A DNA stretch of 64,000 nucleotides from Bacteroidota bacterium. GTDB lineage: Bacteria > Bacteroidota > Bacteroidia > Flavobacteriales > Weeksellaceae. Shown here piece by piece: positions 24,616 to 31,835 of the stretch. The stretch lies in the NCBI GenBank assembly GCA_023387375.1, contig JAEWIE010000042.1, positions 9,965 through 73,964 on the forward strand, written 5' to 3'. The position numbers and the translations under genes are program-made. The stretch's first letter is position 1; each line of letters starts with the position of its first letter. Below the pieces are notes generated by a model. The model had not been told where the DNA came from and did not search any database. It worked only from the letters and a program-made list of their open reading frames with translations.

Positions 24616-25800
24616 TTACTTTCGTACAAATGCACTCACGTCCTCTGCAGTCACTGGATTGTTTCCTAAAATAATTAAACGCTCTACCACGTTTCTCAGC
24701 TCTCTAATGTTTCCCGTCCACGAAAAGGCTTCTAGGGCCTTAATTGCTTTCGGATCGAACGCTCGAACGGGCATTCCGTTTTCATCTCCAATTAATTTGG
24801 CGAAATGCTCCACAAGCAGCTGAATATCTTCTTTCCTTTCATCAAGTGGGGGAACGTAGATTTCAATAACGGAAAGACGGTGATAGAGGTCTTCTCTGAA
24901 GCGTCCCGCTTCAATTTCCTTTTGCATGTTTTTGTTGGTGGCTGCTAGTACGCGCACATCCACTTTTACTTCCTTGTCACTACCCACTGGGGATACCTTG
25001 CTTTCTTGCAAAGCACGTAGCACTTTTGCCTGGGCGATTAGACTCATGTCTCCAATTTCATCTAGGAAAATGGTACCGTTATGAGCCTGCTCAAATTTTC
25101 CTTGTTTGTCCTTGATAGCCCCTGTAAAGGATCCTTTTACGTGTCCGAAAAGTTCACTTTCAATTAATTCTGAGGGAATTGCAGCGCAGTTCACTTCAAT
25201 CATGGGACCTTTGCTACGCTCACTTTGTGCATGGATTGCATGGGCTACTAATTCTTTACCGGCACCGTTTGGACCTGTAATAAGGACGCGCGCCTCGGAG
25301 GTGGCCACTTTGTCGATCATGTCTTGGATTTTTTTGAGTCCTTCGCTCTGACCGATCATTTGGTATTTTTTGTTCACCTTTTTTCGAAGGGTGACATTTT
25401 CTTTCTGTAAGTTCTTGTTCTCTTTGAATAGTTTCTCTTTGTCAAGTGCGTTTTTCACGCTCGTGATGAGACGATTGATATCAATTGGCTTGGAGATAAA
25501 ATCGTATGCACCGTCTTTTAAGCAGTCCACTGCGATATCAATATCCGCATGTCCAGAAATCATCACAAAGGTCGATTCCGGCTTTAACGTTAGAGCTTGT
25601 TTTAGAAGTTCTGTACCTGAGAGCTTAGGCATTTTGATGTCAGAAATTACCAACGCAAAATCTTCCTTTTCGATCATTTTATAGCCTTCGAGTCCATCGG
25701 GAGCAATGGAGATATCGAAATTGGGTAATTCATCGGAAAGTATATTTTGAAGTACGCCAGCGATGGCTTTTTCGTCTTCGACAATGAGGATTTTCTGCAT
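24616..25800 (-). CDS. NtrC-family response regulator with sigma-54 AAA+ domain and no HTH
   Basis: 394 residues. Receiver domain with phospho-acceptor D54 (VISDIKMPKLSG) and Lys104; a coiled-coil linker at about 120-143; then an AAA+ domain with Walker A GPNGAGKE at 176-183, the sigma-54 contact loop GSFTGA at 223-228 (canonical GAFTGA has Ala for Ser) and Walker B GTIFLDE at 242-248. The protein stops at TAEDVSAFVRK, right after the AAA+ lid, so the usual C-terminal Fis-type DNA-binding domain is missing. It should activate sigma-54 promoters from solution or via a partner. No sensor kinase gene is adjacent. Several Bacteroidota regulators of this class share the short form. Confidence 0.9.
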   Translation of the reverse strand: MQKILIVEDEKAIAGVLQNILSDELPNFDISIAPDGLEGYKMIEKEDFALVISDIKMPKLSGTELLKQALTLKPESTFVMISGHADIDIAVDCLKDGAYDFISKPIDINRLITSVKNALDKEKLFKENKNLQKENVTLRKKVNKKYQMIGQSEGLKKIQDMIDKVATSEARVLITGPNGAGKELVAHAIHAQSERSKGPMIEVNCAAIPSELIESELFGHVKGSFTGAIKDKQGKFEQAHNGTIFLDEIGDMSLIAQAKVLRALQESKVSPVGSDKEVKVDVRVLAATNKNMQKEIEAGRFREDLYHRLSVIEIYVPPLDERKEDIQLLVEHFAKLIGDENGMPVRAFDPKAIKALEAFSWTGNIRELRNVVERLIILGNNPVTAEDVSAFVRK

Positions 25801-25906
25801 AAAGACAAATTTACGTTTATAATTTGAAAATTTAAAATTTAAGATGAAGTTCTTTCAAAAACCATTCCTAATTCACTTTTTTTTAGAGATGATTTTTACG
25901 AATTCT

Positions 25907-26566
25907 TTAAAGGGAATAATCTCTCGCTCCAAATAGGGCAGAGCCCACTCTTACCAGTGTTGCACCGCATTCAATTGCTAAAGGATAATCTCCACTCATG
26001 CCCATCGAAAGCGTTTTAAACGGATAGTAAAGACTTAGCTTATCGTAAAGATGCTTTAAAAATTGAAATTCTTGTTTGACCTGGTTTTGATCTTCTACAA
26101 AGGAGGCCATTCCCATCAATCCTTCAATTTCAACAAACGGAAATTCTCCCGCTTTCCACTTCATCAGAAGCTCTTTGGTTTCATTGACTTCAAGACCGTA
26201 CTTGGTGTCTTCCTGCGCAATTTTTACTTGAAGTAGTACTTTAATCTTTCGATCTATTTTTTCGGCTTGTTTATTAATTTCTCGAAGAACTTTTTCCGAA
26301 TCTACGCTTTGAATCGTGTCTACGAAAGGCACAATGAATTTCACTTTGTTTCTTTGCAAATGACCAATCAAATGCCACTGAATGTCTTTGGGCAAAAGAG
26401 CCTCTTTCTCGACAAGTTCTTGCACTTTGTTTTCCGCAAAGACTCTTTGGCCTAGGGAGTAGAGCTCGTGAATAGGCTCAATAGGATGTGTTTTCGAGAC
26501 TGCCGCAAGTGTGACATGAGTGGGCAGCTTGCTTTTTACATTTTGAAAATTAGATTCAATTGACAT
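25907..26566 (-). CDS. YggS/PLPBP family pyridoxal phosphate homeostasis protein
   Basis: 219 residues from the ATG at 26566; a longer reading to 26653 adds a hydrophobic, non-conserved leader and is unlikely. The PLP lysine is K25 in LAAVSKTHPIE, followed by FAENKVQELVEK, WHLIGHLQRNKVKFIVP and the phosphate-binding SMGMSGDYPLAIECGATLVRVGSALFG. Members bind PLP without a demonstrated enzyme activity and keep vitamin B6 and amino acid pools balanced. It is monocistronic. Confidence 0.95.
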   Translation of the reverse strand: MSIESNFQNVKSKLPTHVTLAAVSKTHPIEPIHELYSLGQRVFAENKVQELVEKEALLPKDIQWHLIGHLQRNKVKFIVPFVDTIQSVDSEKVLREINKQAEKIDRKIKVLLQVKIAQEDTKYGLEVNETKELLMKWKAGEFPFVEIEGLMGMASFVEDQNQVKQEFQFLKHLYDKLSLYYPFKTLSMGMSGDYPLAIECGATLVRVGSALFGARDYSL

Positions 26567-26682
26567 AGAGAAAAATTTAAGAAAAAGGATTTGCCTTTGC
26601 AAAAGAGCCTTTGGCTTTGGAGGCAAAAGCAAAAATACGAAATTATTCTCCAATCCTCAGCCGTAGGCGCTTTAGAATAGGG

Positions 26683-27363
26683 CTAGATCTTCGAAAGTAA
26701 ATCTTGAAAATGAATCATCCCTTCGATGGCATCCTTCTGAATATGGATGTGGCTTCTTCCGATCAGATCTTTGCCCCTAGGATCAATTCGATAGAGTGGT
26801 GTTGCTGCTTTAAGTTCTTGAATAAGCCCTGCAGCGGGATAGACCTGAAGAGAAGTGCCTATAATAAGACAAATATCCGCGTCTTTCGTCCGAAGTATAG
26901 CCTCCTGCATAGCGGGAACTTCCTCTCCAAACCAAACAATGTGCGGACGAAGTTGAGATCCCTTTTCATCGAGGTCTCCGAGGTTTAAATCGCCCTTCCA
27001 AGGATAGAGCTTCTGGGTGTTATCCACGGATCTTACTTTAAGGAGTTCGCCATGCAAATGCAAAACGCGAGTGGATCCTGCGCGCTCGTGCAAATCGTCC
27101 ACATTCTGAGTGATAATCTGTACTTCAAAAGAAGATTCTAGTTCGGAAAGGATTTCATGCGCCCGATTAGGGACGGCGCCTCTCAGTTGGGAGCGCCTTA
27201 AATTGTAAAAATCAAGAACTCTCTGCGGGTGGCTTGCAAAGGCCTCAGAGGTGGCAATTTCTTCAATGCGAAAGTTCTCCCAAAGACCGCCTGCGTCTCG
27301 GAAGGTTTGAAGGCCGCTTTGCTGCGAGATGCCTGCGCCGCTTAAGACCACTAGCTTTTTCAA
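26683..27363 (-). CDS. cobB: SIR2-family NAD-dependent protein deacylase, class III
   Basis: 226 residues. NAD-binding GAGIS (9-13) and TFRD (20-23), TQNVDDLH around 86-91 and catalytic His104 in HLHGEL. Tyr53-x-x-Arg56 (FYNLRR) is the acyl-carboxylate clamp of SIRT5/CobB-type sirtuins, so desuccinylation or demalonylation as well as deacetylation is plausible. The four zinc-ligand cysteines usual for the family are absent; the module reads KVRSVDNTQKLYPWKGDL. The start is a TTG that overlaps the thioesterase stop, so the two are translationally coupled. Acetyl-CoA synthetase, the classic CobB substrate, is encoded at 34613. Confidence 0.9.
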   Translation of the reverse strand: MKKLVVLSGAGISQQSGLQTFRDAGGLWENFRIEEIATSEAFASHPQRVLDFYNLRRSQLRGAVPNRAHEILSELESSFEVQIITQNVDDLHERAGSTRVLHLHGELLKVRSVDNTQKLYPWKGDLNLGDLDEKGSQLRPHIVWFGEEVPAMQEAILRTKDADICLIIGTSLQVYPAAGLIQELKAATPLYRIDPRGKDLIGRSHIHIQKDAIEGMIHFQDLLSKI

Positions 27364-27767
27364 AGTTCGATTTCTCCTCTGTTTTTTAAGCGCTCAGCAA
27401 TAAATTCAATCTGAGTTTTCCCATGCCTTGTGGGTTTTCCTTGTTCATCCACGCCCACAAAAATAATCTTGTCAATGGTGATAATGGTCTGTCGGGTCAT
27501 CATGTTTCTCACTTCGCAATGAAGCGTAATGGAGGTGTTTCCAAATTCTGTGGCTTCAATTCCGATTTCAATAATATCTCCTTGTTTTGCTGAACTAATG
27601 AAATTGATTTCGGAGATGTATTTGGTAACGCAGCGTGGCGTTTCAAGCTGAACAATGGCGTATAAAGCGGCCTCTTCATCAATCCATTGAAGGAGTCTTC
27701 CTCCGAAAAGCGTATGGTTGGGATTTAAATCTTCTGGTTTAATCCATTTTCTTGTATGGTAATTCAT
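27360..27767 (-). CDS. Acyl-CoA thioesterase, hotdog fold
   Basis: 135 residues, a single hotdog domain of the YciA/cytosolic acyl-CoA hydrolase type. Visible family signs are NPNHTLFGGRLLQWIDEEAALYA, with the acidic residues and helix of the hotdog, and CVTKYISEINFISSAKQGDIIEI. Hydrolyses acyl-CoA thioesters in the cytoplasm; chain length cannot be read. It overlaps the sirtuin gene (TGA within TTGA), so the pair is one operon. Confidence 0.92.
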   Translation of the reverse strand: MNYHTRKWIKPEDLNPNHTLFGGRLLQWIDEEAALYAIVQLETPRCVTKYISEINFISSAKQGDIIEIGIEATEFGNTSITLHCEVRNMMTRQTIITIDKIIFVGVDEQGKPTRHGKTQIEFIAERLKNRGEIEL

Positions 27768-27894
27768 ATGTTCTTTTTTTCAAATTTAAGGGGAATAATC
27801 TTTTTATCCTAAGCTTTAAAGGGCAAAAGAGATCTTTTTAAGTGAATGGGTACTCTATGCGCTAATCAAGCGCACATACTTCTTTAAACTTTGC

Positions 27895-27902
27895 TAAATT
27901 TG
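27895..27902 (+). promoter_or_regulatory. -7 box TAAATTTG for the aldo/keto reductase gene
   Basis: Exact TAnnTTTG match, 12 bp before the ATG at 27915. It decides the start: the in-frame TTG at 27891 lies upstream of and partly within the box. Confidence 0.6.
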
Positions 27903-27914
27903 AAAAAAAATAAA

Positions 27915-28781
27915 ATGCAGTTTTCACCACTTATTATAGGCACCATGCGTTGGAGCTCTTGGGGAGTAAGCCATCCCAAAGCAGAGATTCAAAAACTTAT
28001 TGAGACTTCCTTAGATTTAGGGCTATATACGTTTGATTCCGCAGATATTTATGGCGGCTATACCTGGGAGCCTTCTTTTGGTGAGGCCCTGGGCGAAATG
28101 AATTTGCCACGCGAATCGTATCAACTTATTTCCAAAGGAGGAATTAAATACAAAGGTGGAGCAAGGAATTACAGCGTAAAATCTTATGACCTTTCGAAAG
28201 GCTATCTTATCGAGTGCGTAGAGCAAAGTCTAAAGGATATAAAAACCGATTACTTGGATTTGTTTCTTCTTCATAGGCCTTCGCCATTACTGAATCCAGA
28301 AGAAATTGCCGCGGCCTTTACTCTTCTTCGATCTAGTGGAAAGGTTCTAAATTTTGGAGTGAGCAATTTCTCAACCTTAGAATTCGATTATTTATCAAAA
28401 TACTTTCCAGCCCTTGTAACGAACCAAATTGAAATTTCCCTTACGCATCCCGATGCCCTCTTTGATGGGCGAGTACTTCAGCAGCAAACGCTAGGACGCA
28501 GGCCTACAGCGTGGAGCCCCCTAGGGAGTTATTTTTCAACAGACGATGAAAAGTCTCAGCGCATTGCCCCCGTCCTAAGGAAGCTTTGCGAAAAATACGG
28601 AGTTTTGGAATCGGAGCTTTTGGTGAGTTTTCTAAGAAAGTCGCCTGCCGGAATTATCCCTATTATCGGAACTTCCAAAGTAGAATCTATTCAAAAACTA
28701 TCCAGCTCACTAGATCTTACACTTAGCGATGAGGATTGGTTCACTCTATTGGAGGCCTCTAGAGGAAGACGAGTTCTGTAG
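27915..28781 (+). CDS. Aldo/keto reductase, YdhF-like
   Basis: 288 residues from the ATG at 27915. NADPH-dependent TIM-barrel oxidoreductase: Asp44 and Tyr46 of the catalytic tetrad lie in DSADIYGGY, the Lys in LISKGGIKYK, and the His in LFLLHRPSP. Cofactor-binding C-terminal elements are present (IIPIIGTSKVESIQ). Closest in pattern to E. coli YdhF, a reductase without a firm physiological substrate. It is divergent from the thioesterase gene and ends before a strong terminator. Confidence 0.92.
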   Translation: MQFSPLIIGTMRWSSWGVSHPKAEIQKLIETSLDLGLYTFDSADIYGGYTWEPSFGEALGEMNLPRESYQLISKGGIKYKGGARNYSVKSYDLSKGYLIECVEQSLKDIKTDYLDLFLLHRPSPLLNPEEIAAAFTLLRSSGKVLNFGVSNFSTLEFDYLSKYFPALVTNQIEISLTHPDALFDGRVLQQQTLGRRPTAWSPLGSYFSTDDEKSQRIAPVLRKLCEKYGVLESELLVSFLRKSPAGIIPIIGTSKVESIQKLSSSLDLTLSDEDWFTLLEASRGRRVL

Positions 28782-28792
28782 AGCAAAAAGAA

Positions 28793-28829
28793 AAATCCGG
28801 CTCTACCTTTTGAATAGAGCCGGATTTAA
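28793..28829 (+). terminator. Terminator after the aldo/keto reductase gene
   Basis: Thirteen-base-pair perfect stem AAATCCGGCTCTA/TAGAGCCGGATTT with a nine-base loop. The T-run is short (the stem itself ends in TTT), so it may work in both directions. Confidence 0.75.
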
Positions 28830-29026
28830 AAAAATCATGAAAACTAATTTAGTAATTTCTAAAATTTTGTTTAGCAATTATCTCATTTATTAACTCACCT
28901 AAGTACTAGCAAATCCTATGACAAACTCTTAGAAATGAGAGCACTCAAAGCGGATTTAACACAAAATTAAAACTAAAGGCTCTGATTTAACGCTAATTAA
29001 CACAACTAGATATAGGATAAAGGTGC

Positions 29027-29500
29027 TTAATCGTTGTGGTAAGGTTTGCCTCTTTGGATTTGGTCTGCTCTATAGAGCTGTTCAATTAAAAAGAGTCTTA
29101 CCATTTGATGGGTAAAGGTCATTTTGGAGAGCGCTATTTTTTCATTGGCTCTTTCATAGATCCCAGGGGAGAATCCATAAGCGCCCCCGATGACAAGATG
29201 GATTTTCTTTACGCTTCTTCCCATCCAATCTTCCAATTTTGCAGCAAACTCTCGTGAGGTGTACTGTTTTCCTTTCTCGTCAAGCAAAACCACCAAATCG
29301 CCGGGCTCGATGTGCTCAAGAAAAAGCTTTTCTTCTTGTTTCTTTAGAAGCTCGACACTTAAGTTCTTTGTGTTTTTTACATCTGGAATTTCAATAAATT
29401 CTGTATTCCAATGCCTTGGCAATCGTTTTAGATAATAGGCAATTAATGCATCGATTTCTTTTTCTTGGGTCTTACCTATAGAGAGGATATTAATTCGCAT
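29027..29500 (-). CDS. rlmH: 23S rRNA (pseudouridine1915-N3)-methyltransferase
   Basis: 157 residues, SPOUT methyltransferase that modifies helix 69 of 23S rRNA after ribosome assembly. Typical signs are LLDEKGKQYTSREFAAKLE, the knot segment LVIGGAYGFSPGIYERANEKIALSKMTFTHQMVRLFLIEQLYRA and the C-terminal PYHND (family ends PYH.). Its promoter overlaps that of the divergent YihY gene. Confidence 0.97.
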   Translation of the reverse strand: MRINILSIGKTQEKEIDALIAYYLKRLPRHWNTEFIEIPDVKNTKNLSVELLKKQEEKLFLEHIEPGDLVVLLDEKGKQYTSREFAAKLEDWMGRSVKKIHLVIGGAYGFSPGIYERANEKIALSKMTFTHQMVRLFLIEQLYRADQIQRGKPYHND

Positions 29501-29504
29501 TTCT

Positions 29505-29525
29505 TATCTTTGTTGCACAAATATA
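29505..29525. promoter_or_regulatory. Overlapping face-to-face -7 boxes of rlmH and the YihY gene
   Basis: Plus-strand TATCTTTG at 29505-29512 serves the gene at 29532; minus-strand TATATTTG at 29518-29525 serves rlmH (start 29500). Each box lies in the other's transcription start region, so only one polymerase can occupy the site at a time. Neither shows a TTG at -33. Confidence 0.6.
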
Positions 29526-29531
29526 CCCTTA

Positions 29532-30548
29532 ATGCGCGTAAAAATTCCGAAATTCATCAGGAAAATCCATGATTTCTTTGAAGGAATTCATATTCCTTTT
29601 CTGGGAGTATCGCTCTACAAAATGTTTGAGATTTACATTGAGGGAATCTTCAAAAACCAAATTGGTAGGAAGTCCGCGGCCATTTCTTGGAACTTCGTTT
29701 TCTCCCTGTTTCCCTTCATTTTATTCATGCTCTCGATACTGCCTTATCTGCCTCATTACGATAAACTACAGTTTTACATATTTGAGATCTTGATGCAAAA
29801 GATTTTCCCAGGCCGCATCGAAGGAGACGTAGTTAGTTACATTGAACAAAACATTATTCCAAACACCTCAGGCATAAGCAATATCACAATTCTTTTAGCC
29901 TTAATCTTTGCTACGAACGGGACATTTGCACTTATTGACGGGTTTAATGAACAGACCAAAGAGAAGCTAAGCGACGTAAAGGAATTTCTACTAGCTTTTG
30001 TGATTACCATTGGGTTTATCAGTGTGATTTTACTAGCTATATTTGGAATTTATTACTCTGAGGTCGTTCTAAAACTTTTTACTCCTGAGTATGCCATTTC
30101 GTGGTTTGTACAAAACCTATCTGCCATCATTGGATTCATATCGTTTCCGCTGTTTTACTTTATTCTCCTAGCACTTTTCTACTGGCTGGGTACTGTAAAA
30201 CTTACGCGGTTTCGTCAAGCTCTTCCAGGGGCTATTTTAACCACCATCCTTTTTGTTCTCACGACGTATCTTTTTGCCATTTATGCAAGAAATTTTGCGC
30301 GTTACAATGTGCTCTACGGATCCATCGGTACGATGATCTTACTGATGGTTTGGGTCAATGTAAACGTTTATTTGCTGCTGTTCGGAAATGAACTTAACTT
30401 AGCTATTCGTCGTGTTCGACTAGAGAAACTAGTCGCAGACGAGCTTACAAAAGAAGCAGACAACTATACGGCTAAAAGCGAGCCTGAAGTTGAGAATTCA
30501 GACAAGAATCAAATCGATGTGGATCCTGATTCAAAAAAGGGTGAGTAG
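29532..30548 (+). CDS. YihY/virulence factor BrkB family membrane protein
   Basis: 338 residues with about six membrane segments. The family start is clear: RKSAAISWNFVFSLFPFILFMLSILPYLP, and the conserved C-terminal part ..FARYNVLYGSIGTMILLMVWVNVNVYLLLFGNELN. contains the YGSIG...LL.W.....LL.G.E. motif. The C-terminal about 50 residues are hydrophilic and acidic. Function is unproven; members were once called ribonuclease BN by mistake. It is convergent with nhaA. Confidence 0.93.
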   Translation: MRVKIPKFIRKIHDFFEGIHIPFLGVSLYKMFEIYIEGIFKNQIGRKSAAISWNFVFSLFPFILFMLSILPYLPHYDKLQFYIFEILMQKIFPGRIEGDVVSYIEQNIIPNTSGISNITILLALIFATNGTFALIDGFNEQTKEKLSDVKEFLLAFVITIGFISVILLAIFGIYYSEVVLKLFTPEYAISWFVQNLSAIIGFISFPLFYFILLALFYWLGTVKLTRFRQALPGAILTTILFVLTTYLFAIYARNFARYNVLYGSIGTMILLMVWVNVNVYLLLFGNELNLAIRRVRLEKLVADELTKEADNYTAKSEPEVENSDKNQIDVDPDSKKGE

Positions 30549-30591
30549 GAAAGGGACGAGTAGTGCTCGTGACTGAGTCTCCTACAAATAC

Positions 30592-30630
30592 AAAAAAGTC
30601 AATCTGAAGCTCAGAATGACTTTTTGTTTT
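30592..30630. terminator. Bidirectional terminator between the YihY gene and nhaA
   Basis: Stem AAAAAGTCA/TGACTTTTT extended inside by CTGA/TCAG; A- and T-runs on the two sides allow termination of both convergent transcripts. Confidence 0.8.
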
Positions 30631-30653
30631 TACTAGAGAATAGACCTAACAGT

Positions 30654-31820
30654 TTAGGCGGACTCAAGTTCTTTTTTAGCCCTCTTGTTTCCAATGGATC
30701 TTAAGAGCATAAACCCTACAAATCCAGAGAGAATGGAGGCAATAAGAATTGCGAATTTCGCTTCTTGTTGAAGCTCTGGATGTCCTTTGAAGGAGAGCAG
30801 TGCAATAAAGATGGACATTGTAAATCCGATTCCGGCAAGAAGTCCCGTACCAATCATATGAGACCAAGTGCTTTTGTCTGGAAGTTTACTAAGCTTTAAC
30901 TTAATGGCAATAAGGGAAAAGAGGTTGATTCCAACCACTTTCCCAACAAAGAGACCTAGAATAATTCCGTAGCCAAAGTTGGTGAACAGGCCGTCGACCA
31001 TACCAAATTCAAGTGCAATGTTGACATTGGCAAGAGCAAATAGAGGCATAATGATAAAGCTGACGGGCAAATGAAGTTTTTGCTCTAGTTTTTCCAAAGG
31101 AGAAATCTCCGTTTCCGAGACATTTGTAGGAATTGTGAATGCTAAGATGACCCCTGCAATCGTTGCATGGATACCCGAATGGTGCATGCAGTACCAAAGG
31201 AAAATACCAGGCACAAGATAGAAGATATGGCGTTTTACTTTAAAGTAATTTAAAAGAACTAAAAGCACCGTGATTCCTAAACAAATGAAAAGGTAGCTCC
31301 AATGCAACTGTTCGGTATAGAAAAGGGCAATTACCACAATAGCACCTAAATCATCTACAATGGCGAGCGCCGCTAAGAATATTTTAATGGAAGTAGGAAC
31401 ACTTTTTCCAAGCAGAGAGATAATGGCCAGGGAGAAGGCAATATCAGTTGCCATAGGAATCGCCCATCCTTTTTGGACTTCTGTTCCCGCATTAAATAGA
31501 AAGTAGATAAATGCGGGAACGAGCATACCTCCAATCGCAGCGAAAATAGGAAGGGAGGCATTCTTGAAGCTGGAGAGTTCTCCCTCTACAATTTCACGTT
31601 TAATCTCAAGTCCTACGACGAGAAAGAAGATGGCCATAAGTCCATCATTGATCCACATGCTAACAGAATAAGGACCGAGCTCATAAGTAAGCAATTCCTC
31701 AAAGCCAGGGCCTAAGGAGGAATTCGCGATCATGAGCGAGAGAAAGACGCAAAATAAGAGTAGGATTCCAGAGGATTGATTGTGCTGGAGAAAGTTTTTA
31801 AAGTACTGGGTAATTTTCAT
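30654..31820 (-). CDS. nhaA: Na+/H+ antiporter NhaA
   Basis: 388 residues, inner-membrane antiporter exporting Na+ for H+. Twelve membrane segments are expected; the hallmark double aspartate is in LAALAIVDDLGAIVVIALFY, and PMATDIAFSLAIISLLG and LGPYSVSMWINDGLMAIFFLVVGLEIKREIVEGEL are family blocks. It lies 15 bp downstream of the relA/spoT gene on the same strand, so it may be cotranscribed with it. Confidence 0.97.
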   Translation of the reverse strand: MKITQYFKNFLQHNQSSGILLLFCVFLSLMIANSSLGPGFEELLTYELGPYSVSMWINDGLMAIFFLVVGLEIKREIVEGELSSFKNASLPIFAAIGGMLVPAFIYFLFNAGTEVQKGWAIPMATDIAFSLAIISLLGKSVPTSIKIFLAALAIVDDLGAIVVIALFYTEQLHWSYLFICLGITVLLVLLNYFKVKRHIFYLVPGIFLWYCMHHSGIHATIAGVILAFTIPTNVSETEISPLEKLEQKLHLPVSFIIMPLFALANVNIALEFGMVDGLFTNFGYGIILGLFVGKVVGINLFSLIAIKLKLSKLPDKSTWSHMIGTGLLAGIGFTMSIFIALLSFKGHPELQQEAKFAILIASILSGFVGFMLLRSIGNKRAKKELESA

Positions 31821-31835
31821 GAAAATTTGATTGAG

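Noticed and set aside
26567..26653. A hydrophobic N-terminal extension of the YggS protein
   Set aside because: Family members are cytoplasmic and about 220 residues long; the ATG at 26566 gives exactly that.
28837..28893. An 18-codon open frame after the aldo/keto reductase terminator
   Set aside because: No promoter box and too short to judge; open frames of this size are frequent in A+T-rich gaps.
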